Made by a program: the position numbers and the translations under genes
The notes under the pieces: model-generated
What the model saw: the letters and a program-made list of their open reading frames with translations, nothing else
Told to the model about the DNA's origin: nothing
Databases searched by the model: none
Origin: Zygnema cylindricum
Taxonomy: Eukaryota; Streptophyta; Zygnematophyceae; Zygnematales; Zygnemataceae
Assembly: GCA_037447655.1 (NCBI GenBank)
Contig: JBBHKE010000237.1
Span: 1 to 29,046, forward strand
Reading direction: 5' to 3'
Length of the DNA stretch: 29,046 bases
In this document: positions 1 to 8,320 of the stretch, one piece after another
Position numbering within the stretch: the first letter of the stretch is position 1
Layout: every line of letters starts with the position of its first letter

Positions 1-123
1 GGTCAGAATATTTGTGTGCCTGGGCGGCGCTTATTCAGCGGGAAAGTAGAAGGGGCAAATATTATCCTAGAGGCTTTACATAGGCTGCTCATTCTGTGGG
101 TCAATGGAGACCACAAAATTTCA
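1..123 (+). repeat. U5 end of the 5' LTR of element A
   Basis: Aligns by eye with the U5 region of the other LTRs here: a 'gcctggg..gg' block, then 'tatcctagaggctt', then a 'tgtgg.tcaat.gag..caca' block that matches the end of element D's LTR (its minus strand near 26899). It ends TTTCA, a normal copia LTR terminus. The upstream part lies outside the window. Confidence 0.6.
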
Positions 124-888
124 GTAACTCCTATGAAAGTTAGGCACAAATTGGAGGGGAGTGAATCAGACTCGGGCATAATGGTTAGTGAAAGCTTAGA
201 GTCAAGGGAGGAAGAGTTTATGGCTACAAAGCCATAGAAACAAGTAGTGGGAAGCCTTATTTATTTTATGAATTGTACAAGGCCTGACATCGCTGCAACT
301 GTAGGAGTGTTAAGTAGGAGCCTTCAAAATCTTAAAAAAACACATTAGGAAGCACCAAAGAAGGTTCTGAGATACCTGGCAGGTTTCCAAAACCTCAATT
401 TTATACTCGGAGAAGAAGAGGTAAAATTGCAAACTTGGAGCGATGCCAACTATGGAGATATGCCAAGCCGGAAATCAACAACCGATTTCGTTCTGAAGAT
501 TGGGAATAGAACTTGCTGCTAGAGCAGCAAATTACAGAAGGTCACGGCTCAGTCTACAATGGAGTTGGAATACATGGCAGCCAGTTCTGCCTTTAAAGAA
601 CTTCTATGGGTTAAGGCCACTTTGGAAGAACTTGGGTAAATGCAAACAGGTCATCAGGTTATCTGGTGTGACAACCAGGCAGCCATTCCTATTGCCTCTA
701 ACCCGAGTCATCAATTTAAGAGCAAACATATGGATGTCAAACTACACTTTGTAAGAGAAAATGTGCTTGCAAGAGTGATAAAAATGAGATATTTACCGGA
801 TGAAAAGATGGTGGCTGATATTTTGACTAAAGCTCTTCCAGCTCCTAAGTTGTAGTATTGCAAAGATTCTATTGGGTTGAGTGAGTAA
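124..888 (+). pseudogene. pol: Element A pol remnant: end of reverse transcriptase and RNase H
   Basis: Reading the plus strand gives the end of the copia RT (the motif VVGSLIYFMNCTRPD near 247-290) and then RNase H: SDANYGD, STMELEYMA, CDNQAA and the terminal KHMDV..ILTKALP block. It is broken. In-frame TAG codons replace two tryptophans conserved in element B (near 346 and 520), a further stop precedes the frame change at about 636-640, and the last segment runs in another frame to stops at 853 and 886. No intact enzyme can be made. The start at 124 is the join to the LTR, not a start codon. Confidence 0.8.
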
Positions 889-903
889 GTGAGTCTAAAG
901 ATT

Positions 904-911
904 CAGGGGAG
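904..911 (+). other. Polypurine tract of element A
   Basis: CAGGGGAG lies immediately before the TG that opens the 3' LTR. This is the expected place and composition for the plus-strand priming tract, and it resembles the AAGGGGAG of element B at 6519-6526. Confidence 0.65.
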
Positions 912-1119
912 TGTTGAAGTAAGAAATCTTAATACTCACTAAATAGAGGTGTGAGGAGAGACCAAGTACTTAGAATATTTTTGGTCTATGAAAAGTTGTA
1001 ATACTTACCTCAGTTAGTGTGACAGTAGCAGTAGTACTTTTTGAGTGTAATGTACTTCTACAGGGACACACGTCAGAATATAAACATCATACAGGTTTTA
1101 CAGAAAGGCGCCGACATAC
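912..1119 (+). repeat. 3' LTR of element A, internally deleted or truncated
   Basis: Starts TGTTGAAGTAAG, like the LTR of element D (minus strand from 27895). The stretch around 935-985 matches the D promoter region (a 'gagagaccaag.acttag.a' block). Much of the expected ~1 kb is missing, and the bases after about 1000 match nothing else I recognise. Element B follows directly, with its target duplication at 1120-1124. Confidence 0.5.
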
Positions 1120-1124
1120 CTTAC
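1120..1124 (+). repeat. Target site duplication of element B, left copy
   Basis: CTTAC directly before the TGTA of the 5' LTR. An identical CTTAC follows the 3' LTR at 7575-7579. Five bases is the usual length made by copia integrases. Confidence 0.9.
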
Positions 1125-2169
1125 TGTAGAAATTAATGGTCTATTATTAAGTATTTTATAGGTCTAAATAGAAAGAAGCCGAGGCAGTCTACCTCTAACT
1201 TCTCTCTCCAACTCTCAAACTTGTCGCAGTCACTGAGAAATTAGAGAGGGAGATAGAGCCATGGCTACCTAGATATCCAGAGGTTTACGGGAAATATATA
1301 TTAGTTAGGGGTTTTTATCTAAAAGGTATGTGCCGGCAACATGATTTGATCCTAGTACCTGCCGGCTAGCAGACTGTCGGTAGATAGTAGTCTTAGCCGT
1401 TAACTCTAGAACTAGTGTTACGTACTATATAGTTCGATAAATAATTAAACATTATCAGTTTGGATAATTCATTTAACTGTAACTATTTACGGGATACATA
1501 GATCCAGTAATGTAACAATACGGATTACGGTACGGATAAGAAACCAATACAGCGCATTTATTTCTTTAATGAAACGAATATCGCGCATGTATTTATTACG
1601 GCTACGACTAAATGTGAATTTAATCGGACGGCCGGAATTAACGCCGAGATCGCGGAAGAGGATTTCGACGGTTTGTGGTCATCGCCACATCGGATGACAC
1701 GTGGCGGAGTTACATTGGATCGCGACATCTCCGAGGATTACACGAGCGAATCCAGACATACCACGTGTCGACATTTAGGTCATGTCGTACAGTGTCCGTA
1801 TAGAAAGTACACCGGCAGCTCTACTTTTGTGTACGTAACTGTAATCTAATTGGTTCTCTACATCAGTAGATAGAGTCTGTGAGAGAGATAGGACTTAGAA
1901 AAATTAGGAGACAAGACCCTCTCTCCCAAAGAGCTTTTGTACAAAAGGTCAACTTTGACCCTCCATAACTTACTGCTCAGGGGAGCAAATTCAAAGATTC
2001 TTTTTGCTATCGACTCACGGGAGTCTTGCCTTCACCAGGGTGAAGTTGGTTAGAGTTATTGTCTGCCAGGGTGGCAGTTTTTTTGCTGAAACACAAAGGG
2101 GTCACGGTTATCCTAGAGGCTTCTTGGAAGCTGTCCACTCTGAGGACTTATGGAGGTCTCAGAGTTTCA
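1125..2169 (+). repeat. 5' LTR of element B
   Basis: 1045 bp, aligned along its length with 6527-7574 and related to the LTRs at 21903-22968 and 23811-24293. The TATA position reads TACAAAA near 1940, against TATAAAA in the 3' LTR, so this promoter is probably weaker. The palindrome GGTCAACTTTGACC is at 1947-1960. Leader hairpins are at 1974-1987, 2012-2025 (loop ACGG here), 2030-2045 and 2063-2077. A 7-bp inverted repeat CTCTGAG/CTCAGAG spans 2138-2164, just upstream of the primer-binding site. Confidence 0.95.
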
Positions 2170-2184
2170 GGTTATGGGCCCACC
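2170..2184 (+). promoter_or_regulatory. Primer-binding site: initiator tRNA-Met anticodon arm
   Basis: GGTTATGGGCCCACC immediately follows the LTR. It is complementary to the anticodon stem-loop of eukaryotic initiator tRNA-Met (around GGGCCCAUAACC), not to the tRNA 3' end. Drosophila copia is the known case of priming from this internal site by a cleaved half-tRNA. The terminal ACC here fits the plant tRNA stem as I recall it; the animal tRNA would give AG. The ATG at 2174-2176 inside this site is in frame with Gag. Confidence 0.85.
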
Positions 2185-3124
2185 CTCTAGGGTACCAATC
2201 TAAAATGGAACTGGCTTCATATACTGGGAAAGTATGATGATAGGAGCTCTATGCGAAAAAAAGGTTTTGGGGGATAGTGAGTGGACGGCTGGGCGTCCAT
2301 CAAGTCTTGGAATTCCTCCACGGTTTGGAGGAAGCAGATTCACCAAGAATGAGGATCCACCTTCAAAAGAGGAAGCAAAAGAAGGAGAGGTGGTGGACAA
2401 AGGAAAGGAGAGGGAGACGACCACACCAATAGCAACTGGTTCGGCATTCATGTCACCTATTCCGAGGAACGAGGAGAATGATACTGAAACTTGGGACTTG
2501 AACAATATGGCGGCAAAGCACTTTATCCTACGCCATCTCACTCAAGGACTTGCATGTCCTCATTTGCAAGTAGAAAGGGCATCCGATCTTTGGATGGCTC
2601 TCATAGAGATGTACCGAAGTGGTACGATTAAACAACAACAGTTGGCTGATCAGAAAGTAAAGGAGTATGTATACAAAGGGGGAAAGATGTTGGATTTTTG
2701 CAATGAGCTTGCTACACTCTTCATGGAGCTAGAGAGTGCGGGAAAAGTTTTTAGTGAAAAAGAAAAGGTTAACTGTTTACTGATGGAGTTACCCGATGAG
2801 TTCGAGAACATAGTCAACCGTGTGCAGGACTTGCCGGACTCAAGGTGGATATGGAACTCAGTGGTAGGGATGATTCTCGTTCGGGAGAATACGATTGAGA
2901 TCCGAAGGGGAGGAAAGAGTGGCCAAGCCTTCGGAACTACGACCGATTGGAGGAACAAGGATTCCCGGAAACCGGTCGGAAGCTATGGGGGGAGGGAGCA
3001 GAAAAATCATACCGACGAGTTCAGACCAAGAGCTCCCAAAGGTTTATGTCATTTTTGTAAGAAACCTGGGCACTATATGGCAGAGTGCACTAAGCTAACC
3101 GAGCTTCGGTTAAAGAGGGGCTGA
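2174..3124 (+). pseudogene. gag: Element B gag (capsid/nucleocapsid), broken
   Basis: Gag packages the element RNA into cytoplasmic particles. The frame starts at the ATG within the primer-binding site, giving MGPPSRVP, shared with C1 and D. A TAA follows at 2198-2200. A +1 shift in the A-run near 2260 is compensated near 2290. From about 2480 the copia Gag core (UBN2-type) is clear: NMAAKHFILRHLTQ, then the LADQKVKEYVY and ELPDEFENIV segments. A CCHC zinc knuckle (C-x2-C-x4-H-x4-C, from CHFCKKPGHYMAEC) is at about 3047-3090. The frame ends at TGA 3122-3124, where D reads on, so one base has shifted relative to pol. The next in-frame ATG is 2234. Confidence 0.85.
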
Positions 3125-6100
3125 CCGGTGGTACCCCGAGGGGAAAGAAAAAGGCCCTTGTGACACAGGTACATGAGGCCAAATTTGAGGACAAGGACGA
3201 TGAGCTCGTTTTTGATGAGGAGTTGGAGGCGAAAAATGATGTCGAAATTCCACGAAGGCAGAAATGTGCTTACGGTGGATAGAAAGGTGAAGCAGGCTGG
3301 ATTGTAGATTCAGGTGCCTCCATGCACATGTGTAAGGATAGGCACCTCTTCACTAAGATAAGAGAGATTCCCACCATAGAGATAGAGTACGGGGATGGGA
3401 GGATAGTCACCACTACTCTTGTAGGATCAGTAGATTTGAAAATGATAGTAGAAGGAAAGACATCCATAGTAACATTCTCCAATCTATTGTTTATTCCGGA
3501 GCTGAAAAAAAACCTCATCTCTACATCCGTATTAGATGATAAGGGTTTTTTTACTAGCACTAGGGAAAGAATCTTTACTGCTAGTTTTGAGGAGGATGTC
3601 TATTTCATTGCTGAGAAAGGTAGCCAATGGATGTTTAGGCTGATTTTCAATAATGAAAAGAAGAAACTTTATTATGCTGGTGTTCATGATATTATGATGT
3701 GGCATAAGAGGCTTGGGCATGTGAATCTAGACAAATTAAGAGAGATGAAAAAGATGGGAGTGGTGGAAGGGATTTAATTCGGTGAAAGTGAGAATGATAA
3801 TATAAGTGATTGTAGTGGATGTGTTCAAGGTAAAACACACAGATTACCCTTTCCTAAAACAACCACCTATAAGGGAGAAAAATTTCTAGATCTAGTACAC
3901 ACGGATATTTGGGGACCGGCTAAAGTGCCCTCACCCGGGGGGAAGAGATTTATGATGACTATCACTCAAGATTGGTCTAGGTATTCCCGAGTGTATTTTT
4001 TGAAAAACAAGTCCGAAGCTCAGGGTTGTTTTAGACAATATAAAGCATGGAGCGAAAAACTCCATGAAACTCCAATCAAGAGAATAAAGAGTGACAATGG
4101 TGGAGAGTATACTTCTAACCAGTTTGAGGATTTTATGAGGGAAGATGGGGTCCAACACCAAAAGACAGTTCCAGAAAACCCGAAACAGAATGGGGTAGCT
4201 GAAAGGTTAAATAGAACACTAAGTGATAGTGCTAGAAGTATGTTGTCAGATAAGAAGATAGGAAAAAGGTTTTGGGCAGAAGCAATGAACTGTGATAATT
4301 ACCTCAAAAATAGAGTTCTTACTTCAGCTATAAAAGATCAAACACCTTATGAGAGATGGACATGCCGGAAACCAGATATATCTCACTTAAAGGTTTTCAG
4401 CAGTCAAGTATTCAGTCTAGATACAGATCGGTCTAATTGGAAGCTAAATCCTAAAGGAAAACTGGGATACTTATTAGGATATGATGAGGATGTTAAAGGG
4501 TATAGAGTTTATGACATAAAAAGGGAAGATATAATCTTAGTAAAGCATCTAGTAGTTATGGATGAAGGAAATTATGTGGATCCCTTCAAATATACAAAGT
4601 CAGTAAAAATCAGATTTGAGTCAGAAAATTCCGATGACTTTGAGCTTCCTAACTATCCAGGTTTTAGAGAAGATGACATTCTTGCAGGTACAAATCAGAC
4701 CGAAAATGACTCGGCTGTGGAAACTCCAGTGACAACTCTACTCGAAGCGGAAGACGTGGTGGAAATTGATTCGGAATCAAGGGATAGGGGAGAAGCCGAG
4801 TTTGTTCGAAAGAATCCACGCGAACCATCTATTCAAGCCTAAGATTTTGAGGGGGGGAGGAGAAGTAGCAAAAGACTGCAAGAAAAACAGGTTAATAACA
4901 AGGTAACTAAACTATCTCATCAAGATGAACCTCAAACTTATGGATAGGCAATGACTTGTCCAGAAAGAAACCGGTGGAAGACAGCCATCAACGAGGAGAT
5001 GGCTTCAATCATGGCAGCCGATACTTGGGAGCTGGTGGACTGGCCACCTAACCGAAAACCAATCGGTTGTAAGTGGGTTTTTAAATTAAAACTGAACCCA
5101 GATAACACAATCGAGCGCTACAAGGCCAGATTAGTGGCAAAGGGATTTACACAAAAAGAAAGAATTGACTACGAGGAAACCTTTGCCCCGGTGGTCAGAT
5201 TTCCCTCTGTCCGCATACTTCTCAGCCTGGCATCAGCGGAAGACATGGAAGTGCACCAGATGGACATCAAAACAGCCTTTTTGCATGGAGAATTGGAAGA
5301 GGAGATCTTCATGCGACAACCCGAAGGGTTTGTGGAAGAAGGAGAGGAGAGTAAGGTATGCCGGCTGATTAAATCTCTTTATGGTTTGAAATAGGCGCCT
5401 CCACAGTGGAATAAGAAGCTTGATGAGTTTCTTACCGGTCTAGGATATATTCGGATCAGCTCAGATCACTCAATCTATGTTTTCGAAGATGAGGAAGGTT
5501 TTATATTTATTGCAATTTATGTTGATGATTTGCTTGTTTTAAGTAAATCAATGGAAAAAATTAATAAACTAAAAACCAATCTTAAGAGGAGATTTGAAAT
5601 GAAGGATATGGGGGAAGCAAAATATATTTTGGGAATTCAAGTAGAGAGAGACCGAAAAAGAAAAATTATAAGATTAACTCAAAAAGAAGCAATAGGGAAC
5701 ATGCTTGAAAAATTTCAAATGGATAAAGCTAATAGTTGTACAACTCCAATGGAGTTGAAGAAAGGAAGTGAGGGGAGTGAGGAAGAAGGAGTCATAGTTT
5801 TAAACGAGGAATTATCTCTTGAAGAACAGAAGTTCATGCAGACTATTCTTTACAGGCAAGTAGTGGGAAGTTTAATCTATTTTATGAATTGTACCCGGCC
5901 GGATTTAGCTGCAGCTGTAGGAGTGCTGAGTAGAAATCTAAATGCTCCCACTAAAAGGGATTGGAAGGCAGCTAATAGAGTCTTTAGATATTTAATAGGA
6001 ACTAGGGATCTATGGTTGCATTTGGGTGGGGAGAATACTGACATCACTACTTAGAGTGATGCCAATTATGGTGATGCTCCGATGAGGAGATGCACTTCTG

Positions 6101-6513
6101 GATATGTATTATATGTGGGTGATGGGGCTTGCTGTTGGAGTAGCAAACAGCAAAAGGTCATTGCTCAGTCCACCATGGAGGCTGAGTATATGGCCTCTTG
6201 CTCTGGTGTAAAAGAATTGATGTGGGTCAAGTCTTTACTCGGTGAACTTGGTCATCTTAAGAGTGGTGTGCAGAAAATATTTTGTGATAATCAAGCAGCA
6301 ATCGCTATTTATGCCAATCCTAAACATCATTTTAAAGCCAAACACATGGACATTAGACTCAGCTTTGTTAGAGAGAAAGTAGAAAATAAAATAATCAGTT
6401 TAGAGTACCGACCAGATAGTGAGATGGTAGCAAATATGATGACCAAACCTGTGCCTTCCCCTAAGCTAATTTTCTGCAGAGAGAAGTGTGGTCTGAAATT
6501 AAAGATTGACTAG
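3121..6513 (+). pseudogene. pol: Element B pol: protease, integrase, RT, RNase H in one stop-interrupted frame
   Basis: The frame shows no shift over 3.4 kb. Order: protease with DSG at 3307-3315; pre-integrase zinc region (WHKRLGH to CSGC, 3699-3822); integrase triad at D3904, D4093 and E4201, giving the DDx35E spacing; connector with GYDEDVKGYRVYD; RT from KWVFKLKLN near 5071, with YVDD at 5518-5529; RNase H with SDANYG near 6055, TMEAEYMA and CDNQAA. In-frame stops are at 3279, 3775, 4840, 4945, 5392 and 6052, all TAG or TAA. The one at 5392 replaces the nearly invariant Gln of YGLKQAP, and the one at 6052 sits where element A has Trp. Catalytic residues survive, but no full polyprotein can be made. 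Confidence 0.92.
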
Positions 6514-6526
6514 AAAATAAGGGGAG
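6514..6526 (+). other. Polypurine tract of element B
   Basis: AAAATAAGGGGAG, purine apart from one T, lies between the pol stop at 6511-6513 and the first TG of the 3' LTR. Position and composition are those of the plus-strand primer. Confidence 0.85.
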
Positions 6527-6739
6527 TGTACAAATTAATGGTCCATTATTTAGTATTTTCTAGGTCTAAATAGAAAAAAGTCGAGGCAGTCTACCTCTAA
6601 CTTCTCTCTCCAACTCTGAAACTTGTCGCAGTCACTGAGAACTTGGAGAGGGAGCTAGAGCCATGGCTACCTAGGCTATCTAGAGGTTTACGGGAAATAT
6701 ATATTAGTTAGGGGTTTCTATCTAAAAGGTATGTGTCGG

Positions 6740-6815
6740 CCACAGGATTTTATCCTAGTACCTGCCGGCTAGCAGACTGTCGGTAGCCGGTAGTCTTAGC
6801 CGTTAACTCTAGAAC
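6740..6815 (-). other. tRNA-like segment, antisense in the element B 3' LTR
   Basis: Minus strand: a TTAACGGCTAAG piece (near 6808-6795) in the D-arm position, then about 40 bases later GGATAAAATCC (6755-6745), a weakened B-box match. The equivalent in the 5' LTR is at 1342-1352 with its partner near 1393-1408, and in C1 at 22139-22149 with 22183-22200, where GGATCAAATCC and CGGTTAAGGC are better preserved. Confidence 0.35.
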
Positions 6816-7343
6816 TAGTGTTACGTACTATATAGTTCGATAAATAATTAAACATTATGAGTTTGGATAATTCATTTAACTGTAACTATTTACGGGATAC
6901 ATAGATCCAGTAATGTAACAGTACGGATTATGGTACGGATAAGAAACTAATACCGCGCATTTATTTCTTTAATGAAACGAATATCGCGCATGTATTTATT
7001 ACGGCTACGACTAAAATATGAATTTAATCGGACGGCCGGAATTAACGCCGAGATCGCGGAAGAGGATTTCGGCGGTTTGTGGTCATCGCCACATCGGATG
7101 ACACGTGGCGGAGTTACATTGGATCGCGGCATCTCCGAGGATTACATGAGCGAATCCGGACATACCACGTGTCGACATTTAGGTCATGTCGTACAGTGTC
7201 CGTACAGAAAGTACACCGGCAGCTCTACTTTTGTGTACGTAACTGTAATCTGATTGGTTCCGTACATCAGTAGATAGAGTCTGTGAGAGAGATAGGACTT
7301 AGAAAAATTAGGAGATAGGACCCTCTCTCCTAGAGAGCAGCTG

Positions 7344-7364
7344 TATAAAAGGTCAACTTTGACC
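7344..7364 (+). promoter_or_regulatory. LTR core promoter: TATA box plus palindromic W-box-like site
   Basis: TATAAAA (7344-7350) runs directly into GGTCAACTTTGACC (7351-7364), an inverted repeat of TTGACC. TTGAC(C/T) is the WRKY W-box core in plants. The palindrome is kept exactly at 1947-1960, 22745-22758 and 24080-24093, although the TATA beside it is mutated in those copies. The RNA start would be expected about 25-32 bp beyond the TATA, near 7370-7380. Confidence 0.6.
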
Positions 7365-7377
7365 CTCTATAACTTAC

Positions 7378-7481
7378 TGCTCAGGGGAGCAAATTTAGAG
7401 ATTCTTTTTGCTATCGACTCAGGGGAGTCTTGCCTTCACAGGGGTGAAGTTGGTTAGAGATATTGTCTGCCAGGGTGGCAG
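7378..7481 (+). other. Cluster of four AGGG-loop hairpins in the RNA leader
   Basis: Four short inverted repeats lie in 104 bases just after the predicted RNA start: TGCTC-AGGG-GAGCA (7378-7391), GACTC-AGGG-GAGTC (7416-7429), CTTCAC-AGGG-GTGAAG (7434-7449) and CTGCCA-GGG-TGGCAG (7467-7481). Arms differ while the loop theme stays the same. Corresponding hairpins are at 1974-2077 (loops ACGG and AG in two of them) and partly at 22772-22823, 24107-24158 and 27031-27044. Role unknown; packaging or dimerisation is one possibility. Confidence 0.6.
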
Positions 7482-7574
7482 TTTTTTTTGCTGAAACACA
7501 AAGGGGTCAGGGTTATCCTAGAGGCTTCTTGGAAGCTGTCCACTCTGAGGACTTATGGAGGTCTCAGAGTTTCA

Positions 7575-7579
7575 CTTAC
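7575..7579 (+). repeat. Target site duplication of element B, right copy
   Basis: CTTAC directly after the TTTCA end of the 3' LTR, identical to 1120-1124. The pair fixes both element boundaries to the base. Confidence 0.9.
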
Positions 7580-8320
7580 CACGCGTCACACATCGGACAA
7601 CATTGTTGAAGAATCGGATGGACAAGGACTCAACCAGTTATGTAGGAGAATGGTATTACTACATTCAACGATGATCGTAGATGTGAATTGAGTCGACGAA
7701 CGAGATTCACACGGGACCACAAAATGACTCAACTATATGTACGACCTCAAGTGACATGGACCACTTTATCACCAGTCGGCTGGACGCTTGCATCCACCAA
7801 TAACTAAGCACCTGGAACACTACTGTATAGGAAACCATTTTGTATATTTGAAGCACATTAGTTTGTAGCGTAACAAATTATAATTTAGTGTTCCACTAAG
7901 TATATTTTTGTCTAGTAGTCAAATAGGGTTTGGACGTACACACAGTACAATAGCGTACTGATTTGGTACCTTGTCGTAGTATAGTATAGTATTGTTGTTC
8001 CAGGTGTAGAAATCTGATTAGTTAGTTTTTAGTAGATACTCTTTGAAGTATATAGTTCAGGACTTAGTCAAATTTGTATTATCCAATATTGAGATCGAAC
8101 TCTCTAAGGGACAATTTTTGGGAAACTTCCAAGTGTTGTATCTTATGGTATACTAGTTCAATTAGGCTGCAATTTTGGGAATTGCCAGTGCATGTGATAC
8201 TATATTAGTGTGGATTTTGGTGATATTTGGAAACTGAGAGCACTTTCTGTGTTATATCAAAGATGGTTGTTTGATAAGATTTCTGGTAGCTTTTGTTGAA
8301 GTCTATTTCTACATCCACTA
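7580..8320. other. No gene seen; unique-looking AT-rich sequence
   Basis: Flank of element B up to the end of the acidic ORF. Frames are short and closed. It contains a small 'tatagtatagtat' run near 7980 and nothing I can link to the elements on either side, including the rest of the element A LTR. Confidence 0.5.

Larger units (their letters stand above)
1..1124 (+). mobile_element. Element A: deleted Ty1/copia retrotransposon relic
   Basis: Three parts lie in order: the last ~123 bases of an LTR, the C-terminal part of pol (end of RT plus RNase H), and a polypurine tract followed by the start of a 3' LTR. Primer-binding site, gag, protease, integrase and most of RT are missing, because the LTR end at 123 passes straight into pol sequence. 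The U5 portion matches the LTR of element D best at its extreme end and resembles element B further upstream. The 3' LTR begins TGTTGAAGT, as D's begins TGTTGAAAT, so A and D are probably related. Element B sits at 1125, beside or inside the A 3' LTR. Confidence 0.75.
1125..7574 (+). mobile_element. Element B: complete Ty1/copia LTR retrotransposon
   Basis: A 6450-bp element with every structural part: 5' LTR 1125-2169, initiator-Met anticodon-type primer-binding site 2170-2184, gag, protease, integrase, RT and RNase H in copia order, polypurine tract 6514-6526, and 3' LTR 6527-7574. Both LTRs open TGTA and close TTTCA. The flanking 5 bp CTTAC occur on both sides. Integrase before RT places it in Ty1/copia. 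By eye the LTRs differ at about one base in twenty, so the insertion is not recent. Pol holds several nonsense codons, so this copy could move only with help from another element. Confidence 0.95.
6527..7574 (+). repeat. 3' LTR of element B
   Basis: 1048 bp, TGTA to TTTCA. It keeps a consensus TATAAAA at 7344-7350, preceded by an inverted CCAAT (ATTGG near 7253). The tRNA-like antisense segment spans about 6740-6815. All four leader hairpins have AGGG or GGG loops (7378-7481), and the CTCTGAG/CTCAGAG stem is at 7543-7569. Transcription from this promoter would run into 7580 and beyond. Confidence 0.95.

Noticed and set aside
3122-3124. Programmed frameshift between gag and pol in element B
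   Set aside because: Element D reads past this point without a shift at the equivalent place, and no slippery site or pseudoknot is evident; a private one-base change is simpler.
3279-6054. Stop-codon reassignment (TAA/TAG as Gln)
   Set aside because: Some replaced codons are Trp in related copies and the elements also carry frameshifts, so ordinary decay explains the stops.
6972-7273. Short frames in the LTRs
   Set aside because: They fall in non-coding U3 sequence and differ between LTR copies by indels.
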